From Treponema sp. (lineage in GTDB: Bacteria > Spirochaetota > Spirochaetia > Treponematales > Breznakiellaceae), in assembly GCA_031275035.1 (NCBI GenBank), contig JAISPH010000177.1:1-18960 (forward strand): 18,960 bases of DNA, in the 5' to 3' direction. Made by a program: the position numbers and the translations under genes. Below, piece after piece: positions 1-7,959 of this stretch. Below the pieces are notes generated by a model. The model was not told the DNA's origin. It was given only the letters and a program-made list of their open reading frames with translations, and searched no databases. How positions within the stretch are numbered: position 1 is the first letter of the stretch; each line of letters starts with the position of its first letter.

Positions 1-107
1 GGGGATATATACGAAGCACGCCTATATGCGCAGGCGGGGCGGGTGGAAAGGCAGGAGGTATGAAGATCCCCCTTTTTACTCTTTGCTCTTTCTTCCCGCA
101 GAGCTCT

Positions 108-135
108 GGTACAAACTTCCAAGGTGTAGTATTAT
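108..135 (+). promoter_or_regulatory. Candidate promoter of the SRP RNA gene
   Basis: A TATTAT -10-like hexamer lies at 130-135, about 7 nt before the inferred 5' end of the SRP RNA. Only a weak -35 (GGTACA, 108-113, 16-bp spacer) can be matched. The position fits transcription of the RNA, but the -35 match is poor. In bases 1-107 I see no supported gene: a GC-rich stretch is followed by a pyrimidine-rich stretch, and an AGGAGGT at 53-59 abuts an ATG that opens only a 23-codon frame. Confidence 0.35.
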
Positions 136-142
136 AAAAACG

Positions 143-240
143 CTCCGTCGTCAGGAACCATGCGAGCGGACGCCGCCCAACCCCGTCAGGTCCGGAAGGA
201 AGCAGCGGTAAGCGGTTGTCCGTTGCGCCGTGGCACCGGG
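143..240 (+). ncRNA. ffs: Signal recognition particle RNA, small bacterial (4.5S) type
   Basis: This is the RNA scaffold of the signal recognition particle. It binds Ffh and targets nascent membrane and secreted proteins to the translocon. The hallmark apical domain is at 183-208: GTCAGGTCC, a GGAA tetraloop at 194-197, then GGAAGCAGCGG, which includes the asymmetric loop bound by the Ffh M domain. Flanking segments pair as a long helix: GCGGAC near 165-170 with GTCCGT near 218-223, and CCAT near 158 with GTGG near 230. No Alu domain is visible, so this is the roughly 100-nt form. The ends are approximate (about 5-10 nt). It lies two genes upstream of dnaX, a common neighbourhood for this RNA. 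Confidence 0.93.
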
Positions 241-246
241 TTTTAT

Positions 247-333
247 CCCGCGGGCGAAAGTCCGTTCTGGCGGCGGGGTTTTTCGCAGGGGGCGCTCCGT
301 ATCTTTCTTCATTATTGGTTGGACTTTCGCGGG
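247..333 (+). repeat. Inverted repeat in the SRP RNA / hydrogenase-gene interval
   Basis: The arm CCCGCG-GGC-GAAAGTCC (247-263) is complementary, apart from a 3-nt GGC bulge, to GGACTTTCGCGGG (321-333). The loop is about 57 nt. No T-run follows, so it is not a standard intrinsic terminator. It could be a structured 3' trailer of the SRP transcript or a structured leader of the downstream gene. The rest of 334-435 shows no gene and no convincing promoter; a CATAAA at 381-386 lacks a matching -35. Confidence 0.4.
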
Positions 334-450
334 TTATCCTGCCCCGGTTCTCTTCGTTCTTTAAGTTAAAGGAATCTGCGCATAAAAAGTATGCCCCGCC
401 TGTGATTCACCGTCTGCCGGGGGCCGTTACCGCCAGGAGAGGAGACAAAA

Positions 451-2541
451 ATGGAAACTCAGATGGAAGCGAATCGTTTACGGCCGGTTATTCATGTTGT
501 GGAAGACAAATGCGTCAATTGCCATCGCTGCATCATGGTGTGTCCCGCCAAGATGTGCAATAACGGTTCCGGCAGCATTGTGGATCACCACAGCGATCTT
601 TGTATCGGCTGCGGCGAATGTATCAGCGCCTGTACCCACGGCGCCCGTATCGGCCTTGATGATTTTGACAGCTTTATGGAGGATCTGAAAAACGGAACCA
701 GCATGGTCGCCATCGTGGCCCCTGCGGCTGCCGCCAGTTTTGATGGAAAGTACCTCAACCTTAACGGTTTCCTCAAGTCCCTGGGGGTTCAGGGCATATT
801 CGACGTCAGCTTTGGGGCGGAACTGACGATAAAATCCTACCTCAATTATATGAAAAAAAAGAAACCCCGTACCGTCATAGCCCAGCCTTGTCCCTCGCTG
901 GTTACCTTCATCGAGATGTACCGGCCCGAGCTTATCCCCTATCTGGCCCCTGCGGACAGTCCCATGATGCATACCATGAAGATGATAAAACGGTACTATC
1001 CCCGGTACAAGGACCATAAGATAGCGGTCATATCCCCCTGCTATGCGAAGAGGCGGGAATTCGACGCCTGCGGCATGGGGGACTACAATGTTACCTTTAA
1101 TTCAATCCAGCAGTACCTGGACGGCAGGGGGGAAAAGATGGCCCGGTACCCCGAGGCGGATTACGACAACCCTTCGGCGGAACGGGCGGTGCTCTTTTCC
1201 AGCCCCGGCGGACTTATGCGTACTGTGGGACGCTACGATTCTGAGGTAGTCGCCCATACCCGGAAAATCGAGGGAGTCCCCGAGGTGTACCATTACTTTG
1301 CCCACCTTTCCAAGGCCATTCGGGAAGGAAGCGCCCCTATTTATCCGCTTATCGACTGCCTTAACTGCCACATGGGCTGCAACGGCGGCGCCGGTACCGG
1401 AAACCGGGGTAAAAATCTGGACGATGTTGAATTTCTGGTGGAAAAACGGGCCAGGGAGGTAAGGGACAAGTACCGGCCCCGGGGCTTTGCAAAACTGTTC
1501 CGCAAAAACAAGATTGAAAAGATCCTGGACGCCCATTGGGAGGAGGGGCTCTATACCCGTTCTTACATTGACCGGTCCGCCCTTTTCAAGGAGCGGGTTA
1601 TAGCCCCTTCCCAAGCGGATATTGACGCCATGTTTGTAACTATGCATAAAACCGAACCGGAGGATATCCGCAACTGCGGGGCCTGCGGATACCGGAGCTG
1701 TGAGCAGATGGCGGTAGCCATTATCAACAGGCTTAACAAGCGGGAAAACTGCCAGTATTACACGGAATTTGAAAAGAACATGCACAATGAACAAAAGATG
1801 AAGGATACGGTAAACACGGTTTTGGATCATGTGCTTACGGAAATGAACAAGAGCATTAAGGGGATAGGCAGCCTGTCCGAAGAGATAAGTTCCGCCGCGG
1901 AGTATGTGCTGTCCTCGTCGTCCACCATAGAAGAGATGGTAAAAAATATCCGCATGATAGATACTTCCCTAGAGCATAACGCCGCTACGGTTCTCAAGCT
2001 GAACGAATCATCCACGGAAGGCAAAAAACGGATAGCCAAGATCGGGGATCTTATTGGCGATGTTTCCTCCCAGGCCGAATCCCTTATCCAGTCCTGCCTG
2101 GTTATCGGCGACATAGCGGAGCAGACCAGTATTCTGGGGATGAATGCGGCCATTGAAGCGGCCCATGCGGGGGAAGCCGTGGGCAAGGGCTTTGCGGTGG
2201 TCGCCGGAGAGATACGGAAACTGGCGGACAATTCGGGCCGTCAGGCCAGGGAAATTTCCGAGAGCCTCAAAAACATCAAGACGCTGATCAACAACTCCCT
2301 GGAATCGTCGAGCGACGCTCAGGCCCAGTTTGATTCCATCGTGTCCCTCATAGATGCGGTAAAAAACGAGGCGGTAAACATAAAGGACGCCATGGACGCC
2401 CAGAACAGCGGGGGAAACCGGGTAATCAATTCCCTGAACGAGATAAACAACCTGATTATCAAGATCAGGGATGAATCGGCGGGCCTCAGATCCTCGGGGG
2501 AGACCATAGTCGGCGACATACATTCCCTGAGGGCTACATAG
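451..2541 (+). CDS. [FeFe]-hydrogenase-domain protein fused to a methyl-accepting chemoreceptor signalling domain (putative cytoplasmic H2 sensor)
   Basis: The 696-residue protein starts at an ATG preceded by GGAGAGGAG (436-444). Domains in order: two 4Fe-4S clusters (C21/C24/C27/C31 and C51/C54/C57/C61); an [FeFe]-hydrogenase catalytic-like domain (about 80-340) with all four H-cluster cysteines, C147 (QPCPS), C197 (SPCYAK), C306 and C310 (NCHMGCNGG); an extra Fe-S motif C409/C412/C417/C434 of the PF04060 type; a coiled coil; and a chemoreceptor hairpin tip (about 555-600, [24 protein letters not shown]). No transmembrane segment or HAMP domain is apparent, so it should be cytoplasmic. I infer that H2 binding or turnover is relayed to CheA/CheW. 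The L1 and L3 motifs differ from classical hydrogenases (no TSCCP, no GGGQP), which favours sensing over bulk catalysis. No hydrogenase maturation genes are nearby. Confidence 0.85.
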   Translation: METQMEANRLRPVIHVVEDKCVNCHRCIMVCPAKMCNNGSGSIVDHHSDLCIGCGECISACTHGARIGLDDFDSFMEDLKNGTSMVAIVAPAAAASFDGKYLNLNGFLKSLGVQGIFDVSFGAELTIKSYLNYMKKKKPRTVIAQPCPSLVTFIEMYRPELIPYLAPADSPMMHTMKMIKRYYPRYKDHKIAVISPCYAKRREFDACGMGDYNVTFNSIQQYLDGRGEKMARYPEADYDNPSAERAVLFSSPGGLMRTVGRYDSEVVAHTRKIEGVPEVYHYFAHLSKAIREGSAPIYPLIDCLNCHMGCNGGAGTGNRGKNLDDVEFLVEKRAREVRDKYRPRGFAKLFRKNKIEKILDAHWEEGLYTRSYIDRSALFKERVIAPSQADIDAMFVTMHKTEPEDIRNCGACGYRSCEQMAVAIINRLNKRENCQYYTEFEKNMHNEQKMKDTVNTVLDHVLTEMNKSIKGIGSLSEEISSAAEYVLSSSSTIEEMVKNIRMIDTSLEHNAATVLKLNESSTEGKKRIAKIGDLIGDVSSQAESLIQSCLVIGDIAEQTSILGMNAAIEAAHAGEAVGKGFAVVAGEIRKLADNSGRQAREISESLKNIKTLINNSLESSSDAQAQFDSIVSLIDAVKNEAVNIKDAMDAQNSGGNRVINSLNEINNLIIKIRDESAGLRSSGETIVGDIHSLRAT

Positions 2542-2553
2542 GACCTGTCCTAT
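2538..2553. repeat. 16-bp interrupted palindrome overlapping the stop of the H2-sensor gene
   Basis: ATAGGAC-CT-GTCCTAT has perfect 7-bp arms and a 2-nt centre, and it includes the TAG stop at 2539-2541. A 2-nt centre is too tight for an RNA hairpin with full arms, so it resembles a DNA operator. It sits just upstream of the candidate dnaX promoter. No regulator is identified. Confidence 0.35.
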
Positions 2554-2555
2554 GG

Positions 2556-2585
2556 CTTACAAAAAAACGCCCCTCCGGGTATACT
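2556..2585 (+). promoter_or_regulatory. Candidate sigma-70-type promoter for dnaX, predicted leaderless start
   Basis: CTTACA (2556-2561, 4/6 to TTGACA) is followed after 18 bp by TATACT (2580-2585, 5/6 to TATAAT). The dnaX ATG starts at 2592, so the expected transcription start falls on or beside the A of the start codon. No Shine-Dalgarno sequence is present before that ATG. Confidence 0.45.
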
Positions 2586-2591
2586 TAAACT

Positions 2592-4277
2592 ATGGCAGAA
2601 GAAGCGAGCGCCGGCAAAAAATTTGAGGTTACCGCCACCCGCCGCCGTCCCAGGACCTTTGACGAACTGGCGGGGCAGGACTTTGTAGCGGCCACCCTGA
2701 AGAATTCTATCGAAACCGGCCATATCGCCCACGCCTATCTCTTCTCCGGTCCCCGGGGTTGCGGCAAAACCAGCGCCGCCCGGATTCTGGCCCGGTCCCT
2801 TAACTGTGAGAAGGGCCCCACCGCCGCTCCCTGCGGGGTTTGTTCCTCCTGCCTGGAGATAAGCCGGGGGGCAAGTTTGGACATCATCGAGATAGACGGG
2901 GCCTCCAATACCAGCGTCAACGATGTGCGGCAGATCAAGGACGAGGTTCTCTTTCCCCCCAACTCGGGGCGCTACAAGATCTACATTATCGATGAAGTCC
3001 ACATGCTTTCCAACAGCGCCTTCAATGCGCTTCTTAAAACCATCGAAGAACCTCCGCCCTATATCGTTTTCATCTTTGCCACCACCGAGCTTCACAAGGT
3101 GCCTGCAACCATTAAAAGCCGGTGCCAGCAGTTTAACTTCCGGCTTATTCCCGTTGAAACTATCCGGGCTATACTGCAGGATACCTGCCGGGAAATGCAG
3201 ATCCAGGCTGAAGATGAGGCGCTCTTTTGGATTGCCAAGGAGTCTACCGGCAGTCTCCGGGACGCCTATACCCTCTTTGATCAGGTGGTCTCGTTTTCGG
3301 AAGGAACCATCAGAGCGGAGCTGATCCGGGAAAAGCTGGGCCTGGTGGGGCTGGACAAGCTTAACGCCCTGGCGGAGGCCTGCGCCGCCAACGACGCCGC
3401 CGCTTCCCTGGCCATAATAGACGCCGTGCTGGAGGCGGGAATCGCCGTCGAACAGTTCATCGTTGATCTGGCGGGGTACTACCGGAACCTGCTTTTGATC
3501 AAGAGCGGCGTACTCCGGGAATCTCTTCTGGGGTATAGCCCGGATCGTTTTTCCGCCAAACCCCTGGAAAAACTGGACGCCCCCCGGCTGGAGCAGGCCC
3601 TTTCCCTGCTGCTGGATCTCTACCGGAATGTACGGCACTCGTTTTCTCCCCGGTTTGAACTGGAGAATGCGGTATCAAAACTCTGCTGGCTTGACCGCTG
3701 GGTTTCTCCGGCGGAGCTAAAGGCTGCGGTAACCGAAGCCCGGGAAATCCTGGACCGGGAAGGAGGAGCAGGCCGCCCTTTAGCCGTGCCGGAACCGGCG
3801 GATAATCCGCCGGTTCCGGCTGACGCCAGAGACAGCGGCGCCCCGGCGGGGTCCTCCCGGTCCGCCGGAGCAGGTTCCGAAACCGTCCCCCCGGAGCCCG
3901 GTTCGGCAGCTTTCCGGCAGGAAGTGATCGCCCGGCTTCGTCAGGAACGGGGCATCCTCGCATCGGCCCTGGACGGTTCCCTGTCCTGGGAATGGAACGG
4001 GGACAAGCTGGTCATCCCCGTCAGGGACGCCTTTAAGGCCCAGCTGCTTCAAAAGGACGGGGCCCTAATCGGCCGTGTCCTGGCGGCCCTTGCCGGCAAA
4101 GCTCCGGCCTTTGAGGTGGTGCACCGGAATACTGGGGAGGAATTCCTCCCAGTCCCTTTTCCGGCTCATGCCGGGGAAGGGCCGGAGCTGTCCCCCCAGG
4201 CGGAGAGGGTGCGCCGTATTTTTCAGGGGACTGTCGTAAAAAACCCAGGGAGCAAGGATGAACATAAACCCCTTTGA
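2592..4277 (+). CDS. dnaX: DNA polymerase III subunit gamma/tau (clamp loader ATPase)
   Basis: DnaX is the motor subunit of the replicative clamp loader, opening and loading the beta clamp using ATP. The 561-residue product has the N-terminal RPRTFDELAGQD motif, Walker A GPRGCGKT (53-60), a zinc module (C72, C81, C84, C87), Walker B with DE at 134-135 (IYIIDEVHML), a sensor-1 stretch FIFATTELHK, then lid and collar helices. A Pro/Ala/Gly-rich linker (about 395-435) precedes a C-terminal domain. The start is the ATG at 2592; it has no ribosome-binding site but lies next to a promoter. I saw no slippery A-run with a downstream hairpin of the E. coli kind, so one full-length product is likely. 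It overlaps ybaB by 20 bp. Confidence 0.95.
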   Translation: MAEEASAGKKFEVTATRRRPRTFDELAGQDFVAATLKNSIETGHIAHAYLFSGPRGCGKTSAARILARSLNCEKGPTAAPCGVCSSCLEISRGASLDIIEIDGASNTSVNDVRQIKDEVLFPPNSGRYKIYIIDEVHMLSNSAFNALLKTIEEPPPYIVFIFATTELHKVPATIKSRCQQFNFRLIPVETIRAILQDTCREMQIQAEDEALFWIAKESTGSLRDAYTLFDQVVSFSEGTIRAELIREKLGLVGLDKLNALAEACAANDAAASLAIIDAVLEAGIAVEQFIVDLAGYYRNLLLIKSGVLRESLLGYSPDRFSAKPLEKLDAPRLEQALSLLLDLYRNVRHSFSPRFELENAVSKLCWLDRWVSPAELKAAVTEAREILDREGGAGRPLAVPEPADNPPVPADARDSGAPAGSSRSAGAGSETVPPEPGSAAFRQEVIARLRQERGILASALDGSLSWEWNGDKLVIPVRDAFKAQLLQKDGALIGRVLAALAGKAPAFEVVHRNTGEEFLPVPFPAHAGEGPELSPQAERVRRIFQGTVVKNPGSKDEHKPL

Positions 4278-4599
4278 CATTCTTAAAAACGCCCAGAAGA
4301 TTCAGGAGCAAATGGGCTCCTTTCAGGAAAAGCTGGGGGCCATCGCCGTAACCGGGGCCGCCGGGGGCGGTATGGTAGAGGTGGACCTCAACGGCCGCCT
4401 GGAGGTTCTGGCGGTCCGCATTGCCCCGGAAGCGGCGGAGCCCAGGGATGTGGAAATGCTCCAGGATCTGACGGCGGCGGCCTTTACCAGCGCCATGGGG
4501 AAAATAAAGGAAGCCATCAACCGGGAAATGGGGGCCCTGGCGGGTCTTTCCGGCCCCGGCCTTCCGGGCTTTCCCGGTTTTGGAGGCGGGACTCCATGA
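4258..4599 (+). CDS. ybaB: YbaB/EbfC family nucleoid-associated protein
   Basis: A small dimeric DNA-binding protein of 113 residues. The family binds DNA as a tweezer-like dimer and is classically encoded between dnaX and recR, as here. The N-terminal helix (NPFDILKNAQKIQEQMGSFQ) is followed by the beta-sheet core (VTGAAGGGMVEVDLNGRLEV) and a C-terminal helix. The C-terminus is unusually rich in Gly/Pro/Phe (about residues 98-113), probably a disordered tail. AGGGAGCAAGG lies just before the ATG. The reading frame overlaps the dnaX 3' end by 20 bp and shares ATGA with recR, so translational coupling is likely. Confidence 0.9.
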   Translation: MNINPFDILKNAQKIQEQMGSFQEKLGAIAVTGAAGGGMVEVDLNGRLEVLAVRIAPEAAEPRDVEMLQDLTAAAFTSAMGKIKEAINREMGALAGLSGPGLPGFPGFGGGTP

Positions 4600-5210
4600 A
4601 CGGCGGCAGTTCCGGACCGGCCCTTAATGCGCTTGACCGGCTGGTGGTCCTCCTCTCCAAACTGCCGGGCATAGGCAGGAAGAGCGCCGGCCGCATGGCC
4701 TATCATATTCTGGAAAACGATCCCAATTATGCCCGGACCCTGGCGGAACAACTGCATCTGCTCCACGGCGCAATACGGCGCTGTTCGATCTGCGGCAGCT
4801 TTACCGAAGCCGATCCCTGTCCCATCTGTACCGATCCGGACCGGGATACTTTGACCATCTGCGTCGTCGAGCGGGCTCAGGATGTACGGGTCATTGAGGA
4901 ATCCCGGGAATTCCGGGGCCGTTTTCATGTATTGGGGGGACTCATCGCTCCGCTGGAAGGGATAGGGCCGGATAAACTTGCCATTGGAGATTTGATCAGC
5001 CGGGTACGCCGGGACGGGGTGAAGGAGGTGATCCTTGCCATGAATCCCACCGTGGAAGGGGATACGACAGCCCTCTATCTGCAGCGGCAGCTCAAGGACA
5101 GCGGCGCCGAAATTACCCGCCTTGCCTCGGGGCTTCCCGTTGGGGGAGACCTGGAATACGCCGACCGGCTTACGCTTTCCCGGAGTTTCCGGGGAAGGAT
5201 GAAGCTGTAA
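4596..5210 (+). CDS. recR: Recombination mediator protein RecR
   Basis: RecR acts with RecO (and RecF) to load RecA on SSB-coated gaps during recombinational repair. The 204-residue product is the usual length. It has a helix-hairpin-helix (LSKLPGIGRKSAGRMA, about 20-35), a four-cysteine zinc motif (C63, C66, C75, C78), and a Toprim domain starting at about 85 (CVVERAQDVRVIEE) with the GLIAPLEGIGPD segment. It ends with a Walker-like SGLPVGGDLEYAD stretch. The ATG overlaps the ybaB stop (ATGA at 4596-4599), so it is the third gene of the dnaX-ybaB-recR unit. It converges on the Ldh2-family gene with a 42-bp gap. Confidence 0.95.
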   Translation: MNGGSSGPALNALDRLVVLLSKLPGIGRKSAGRMAYHILENDPNYARTLAEQLHLLHGAIRRCSICGSFTEADPCPICTDPDRDTLTICVVERAQDVRVIEESREFRGRFHVLGGLIAPLEGIGPDKLAIGDLISRVRRDGVKEVILAMNPTVEGDTTALYLQRQLKDSGAEITRLASGLPVGGDLEYADRLTLSRSFRGRMKL

Positions 5211-5220
5211 TCTTCAGAAT

Positions 5221-5251
5221 CCGGCTGCAGCCCGGCGCTTCCCCGAAAGCG
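5221..5251. terminator. Possible hairpins between convergent genes
   Basis: Two adjacent inverted repeats lie between the recR stop and the minus-strand stop at 5253. One is CCGG-CTGCAG-CCCGG, containing the perfect palindrome GGCTGCAGCC (5223-5232). The other is CGCTT-CCCCGA-AAGCG (5236-5251). Neither is followed by a T-run on either strand, so a role in termination rests on location alone. Confidence 0.25.
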
Positions 5252-5252
5252 G

Positions 5253-6341
5253 TCAGAGGTCAAGACCCGCTTCGGCGCGGAGGGATTCAAGCATTTTACA
5301 AGTAGCCTCGTCAAGGCTTATGCCGTTTTTCAGGGCCAGGGAGCGGGCCTCCGTTTCTTTTTCGCCATGGATGTAGATCCGTTCCTGGCCTTCCGCTTTG
5401 GCGCCGTTTCTGATGTGGTCCAAAATGCCGGCGATATGGGCCTTGAGCGCCGGAACGCCGCCGAAAAGGTCCAGCCTGACGGCGCCGAAGAAGTGGGTAA
5501 TCCCCGATCCCCTGCCCGGCTGAAAGGTGTCGTAGCTTGCCGTCCCAAGAGAAAGCCCCGAGCAGAGCAACTCCACCAGGAGGCCCAGGCCAAAGCCCTT
5601 GTGGCCGCCGCTTTCCTCGCCTTCACCGCCAAGGTAGAGGTGTCCGCCGAACCGCGGGTTTTCCCAGAAGAGTTTTTCAAAGGCCGTGGCGTCGTGCATA
5701 ACGGCCCCCTTATCGTCCACCGCCCAACCTGCGGGCATGGGTTTTTTACGGCGCTCGTATACTTCAACCTTGCCGTGGGCCGCAGTGGTGGTCGCCATGT
5801 CCAGCATAAAGATCCGGGGATTGTCTTCCGGGCCGCAGGGAATGGCGGCGCACAGCGGATTGGTGCCGAGGACCCGCTCGCGGCCGTAGGTGGGGATGCC
5901 GCAGGTCCGGGTATTGGTAAAGGCAAGCCCTATCATATCCTTCCGCGCCGCCTTTTCCGCCCAAAAACCTGCGATGCCGAAGTGGTTTGAATTACGGACG
6001 CTGCAAAAAGCGGCGCCCTGTTTTTCGGCCTTTGCCAGCATCCGTTTAACGCTGAAATCGGCGATGTACGGCCCTATACCGTCGCGGCCGTCAACCACCA
6101 GGGAAGACAGCGTTTCGCAGACGATTTCCGGTTCGGTCTTGGGCTTGGCAAAGCCGCCTTTCAGGTTCCCCCGGTAGAAATCGAGCCGCGACACGCCGTG
6201 GGAGGGGATGTTCCGCGCATCCGCTTCCACAAGAACCTCCGCCGTTATCCGCGCTTCCGCCGCGGAATAGCCGCAGAGGGATATCAGCAGGGCCTCCGTC
6301 AGTTTTATCAATTCGTCGCAGGTATAGGTATCTTTCATCAT
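5253..6341 (-). CDS. Ldh2/MDH2-family NAD(P)-dependent 2-hydroxyacid (malate/lactate-type) dehydrogenase
   Basis: The 362-residue product belongs to the Ldh2 family, which includes malate/L-lactate, L-sulfolactate and ureidoglycolate dehydrogenases and is unrelated to classical LDH/MDH. Diagnostic segments are SHGVSRLDFY with H48, VRNSNHFGIAGFWAE with H120, FTNTRTCGIPTYG, GTNPLCAAIP, the LDMATTTAAHGKVEVYERR region, and GHKGFGLGLLVELLCSGLS. The substrate cannot be set from sequence. The first ATG of an ATGATG pair is chosen; it lies 7 nt after the symporter stop, so the two genes are an operon and the enzyme probably acts on the imported solute. The reading frame runs open upstream into the symporter gene, but that part is not homologous. 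Confidence 0.85.
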   Translation of the reverse strand: MMKDTYTCDELIKLTEALLISLCGYSAAEARITAEVLVEADARNIPSHGVSRLDFYRGNLKGGFAKPKTEPEIVCETLSSLVVDGRDGIGPYIADFSVKRMLAKAEKQGAAFCSVRNSNHFGIAGFWAEKAARKDMIGLAFTNTRTCGIPTYGRERVLGTNPLCAAIPCGPEDNPRIFMLDMATTTAAHGKVEVYERRKKPMPAGWAVDDKGAVMHDATAFEKLFWENPRFGGHLYLGGEGEESGGHKGFGLGLLVELLCSGLSLGTASYDTFQPGRGSGITHFFGAVRLDLFGGVPALKAHIAGILDHIRNGAKAEGQERIYIHGEKETEARSLALKNGISLDEATCKMLESLRAEAGLDL

Positions 6342-6348
6342 AAACCGC

Positions 6349-7827
6349 TCACTGATCTTCCTGGGGCGCCAGCTCGCCGGTCCGTGTTTTACCGAAGATC
6401 GCGCACGCCGCGAAGATGACAAGGCAGAAGATCCATTCGGGATAGACCAGTTGTCCCTTGAAAAAGGCTTTGATGTTGAGGGCTTTAAGGGCCGGTGAAG
6501 CCGTTTCCAGGGCCGGGAGGAATGTCCAAATAAGCCAGAGGACAAGGGAGGCAAGCATGATGGGGAAACCGGCGGCCTTTTTGCAGAATTTCGGCAGGTA
6601 GATATTGGCCAGGAGAAGAAGGGTGAAGGAGGTGGTGATTGCCAGGGCCGTGGTAATCGTTGCGATGATACTGCTGGAAGTAAGGGCAAGGAAAAATGAA
6701 AACAGGCTGACCAGGAGTACCGTAATGCGGGATACAAACATTTGGTTTTTGCCCTGGATTGGTTTTTTGTAGATTTTTTTAACGATGTCCTCTACCACCA
6801 GGGTCGAACAGCCCATGAGCAATCCCACGGCGGTGGAGATATCCGCCGCCCAGAGCGCGGCAAGAAATATGCCCCCCACAAAGGGCGAGAGCCGGGCCGC
6901 AACGATGGGAAGCGCCATCTGGGGGGAAATGCCGGGAAATTTTGCCGCCGCCACGATGCCAAAGAGGGCGCATAAAAATCCGGCGGGGAGAATCAGGATG
7001 CCGCCGATGAGGAAGCCCTTCTGGGCGACCTTTTCATCCCTGGCGGCAAAGCCAATCTGGGCGACCGCCTGGGTGCTTACCGCCATGGTTACCATAACGG
7101 CCATGAAGCCCGCAACAGCCCAGCCGCCCATGGCGCCCTCGGAGGCCTTGCCTATCCAGGAAAACCAGTGATCGCCTGGCGGAAGGCTCCGCCTTATGGT
7201 CTCAAGCCCGCCGAATTTTCCAAAAGTTTGAAACAGGGCGGCAATGATGCCGATGTAGATAACGATGACATTGATAAAATTGGTCAAGCCGCTGGCCCAG
7301 TAGCCGCCGGTAACGGTGATAAGGATGAAAATAGCCGCCGAGGCGAACATCCCGCTGTTTCCCGTAAAAATATCCGGCAAAAGCGCCTTGAGGATCGTAC
7401 CGCCTGCAACGTACTGCATCGAAGTTATCGTAATCATGATTAAAAGCTGATTAATAACGCCTAAAAACCGTGTCCGGGGACCGTACATAAGGCCCATCAT
7501 TTCCGGAATCGTCTTTACCTTCATCCGGCGGAGGTATTTGACGGCAAAAAAGCCGACGAAGATGCCCCCCGCTCCCCAGGCCGCATTGTACCAGCCGGCG
7601 GAAAGGCCGTTCCGGTAGGCGTTTTGCGCCACCCCCACCGTTGATGCGCCGCCGACGGCAAGCCCGGTCAGCATAACGGCAACGATGATCCAGGGCATGT
7701 CGCGGCCCGCAAGCAGGTAGCTTAACATCTTGCCGGCTGTAGAACGTTTTTGAATCTGTGTAGCCCATGCGGCCAGCGCAAGCAGTCCAATGATATACAC
7801 AATAAGGATGACCAGTTGAATACTCAT
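6349..7827 (-). CDS. Sodium:solute symporter family (SSS) permease
   Basis: A polytopic membrane protein of 492 residues with roughly 13 hydrophobic segments, the usual SSS (LeuT-fold) size and pattern. N-terminal segment: LVILIVYIIGLLALAAWA. TM2-like region: AGRDMPWIIVAVMLTGLAVGG, with AVGGASTVGVAQNAYRNG, a typical SSS sodium-site neighbourhood. Further on are VSTQAVAQIGFAARDEK and ALWAADISTAVGLLMGCSTL. It probably couples Na+ influx to uptake of a small organic anion, perhaps the substrate of the following dehydrogenase. ATG 7827 is preferred over the GTG two codons earlier because AGGAG lies 5-6 nt before it. Confidence 0.88.
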   Translation of the reverse strand: MSIQLVILIVYIIGLLALAAWATQIQKRSTAGKMLSYLLAGRDMPWIIVAVMLTGLAVGGASTVGVAQNAYRNGLSAGWYNAAWGAGGIFVGFFAVKYLRRMKVKTIPEMMGLMYGPRTRFLGVINQLLIMITITSMQYVAGGTILKALLPDIFTGNSGMFASAAIFILITVTGGYWASGLTNFINVIVIYIGIIAALFQTFGKFGGLETIRRSLPPGDHWFSWIGKASEGAMGGWAVAGFMAVMVTMAVSTQAVAQIGFAARDEKVAQKGFLIGGILILPAGFLCALFGIVAAAKFPGISPQMALPIVAARLSPFVGGIFLAALWAADISTAVGLLMGCSTLVVEDIVKKIYKKPIQGKNQMFVSRITVLLVSLFSFFLALTSSSIIATITTALAITTSFTLLLLANIYLPKFCKKAAGFPIMLASLVLWLIWTFLPALETASPALKALNIKAFFKGQLVYPEWIFCLVIFAACAIFGKTRTGELAPQEDQ

Positions 7828-7848
7828 GAACACTCCTTTCCGGAACCT

Positions 7849-7869
7849 GGTAAACGGGCCGGATTTACC
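7849..7869. promoter_or_regulatory. Candidate operator upstream of the symporter-dehydrogenase operon
   Basis: An inverted repeat with perfect 6-bp arms, GGTAAA (7849-7854) and TTTACC (7864-7869), separated by 9 bp. It lies between the predicted transcription start and the symporter start codon. The TGGT...ACC flavour recalls GntR-family operators, but no regulator gene is in the window. A separate GCGGGCCCGC palindrome sits at 7875-7884. Confidence 0.3.
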
Positions 7870-7887
7870 CCGCAGCGGGCCCGCTTC

Positions 7888-7916
7888 TTTGTACCAAATC
7901 GGACAAGAAACATCAA
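7888..7916 (-). promoter_or_regulatory. Candidate promoter of the symporter-dehydrogenase operon
   Basis: On the minus strand, TTGATG (7916-7911) and TACAAA (7893-7888) are separated by 17 bp. Each matches 4 of 6 consensus positions. The predicted start near 7881 gives a leader of about 54 nt containing the candidate operator and the AGGAG site. Confidence 0.4.
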
Positions 7917-7959
7917 CCGGAAAAACCGGGTCCTTCAGAGGAAGAAGAGCGGGGCCATT

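Noticed and set aside
478..1017. Long minus-strand frame opposite the hydrogenase gene
   Set aside because: It is a shadow of the plus-strand gene in GC-rich DNA, with no recognisable domain or ribosome-binding site. The same holds for the other long antisense frames opposite dnaX, the NifD-like gene and trxB.
2592..4277. A tau/gamma programmed frameshift site in dnaX
   Set aside because: No long A-run slippery site with a downstream hairpin was found.
7831..7833. GTG as the symporter start
   Set aside because: The ATG two codons downstream has the properly spaced AGGAG.
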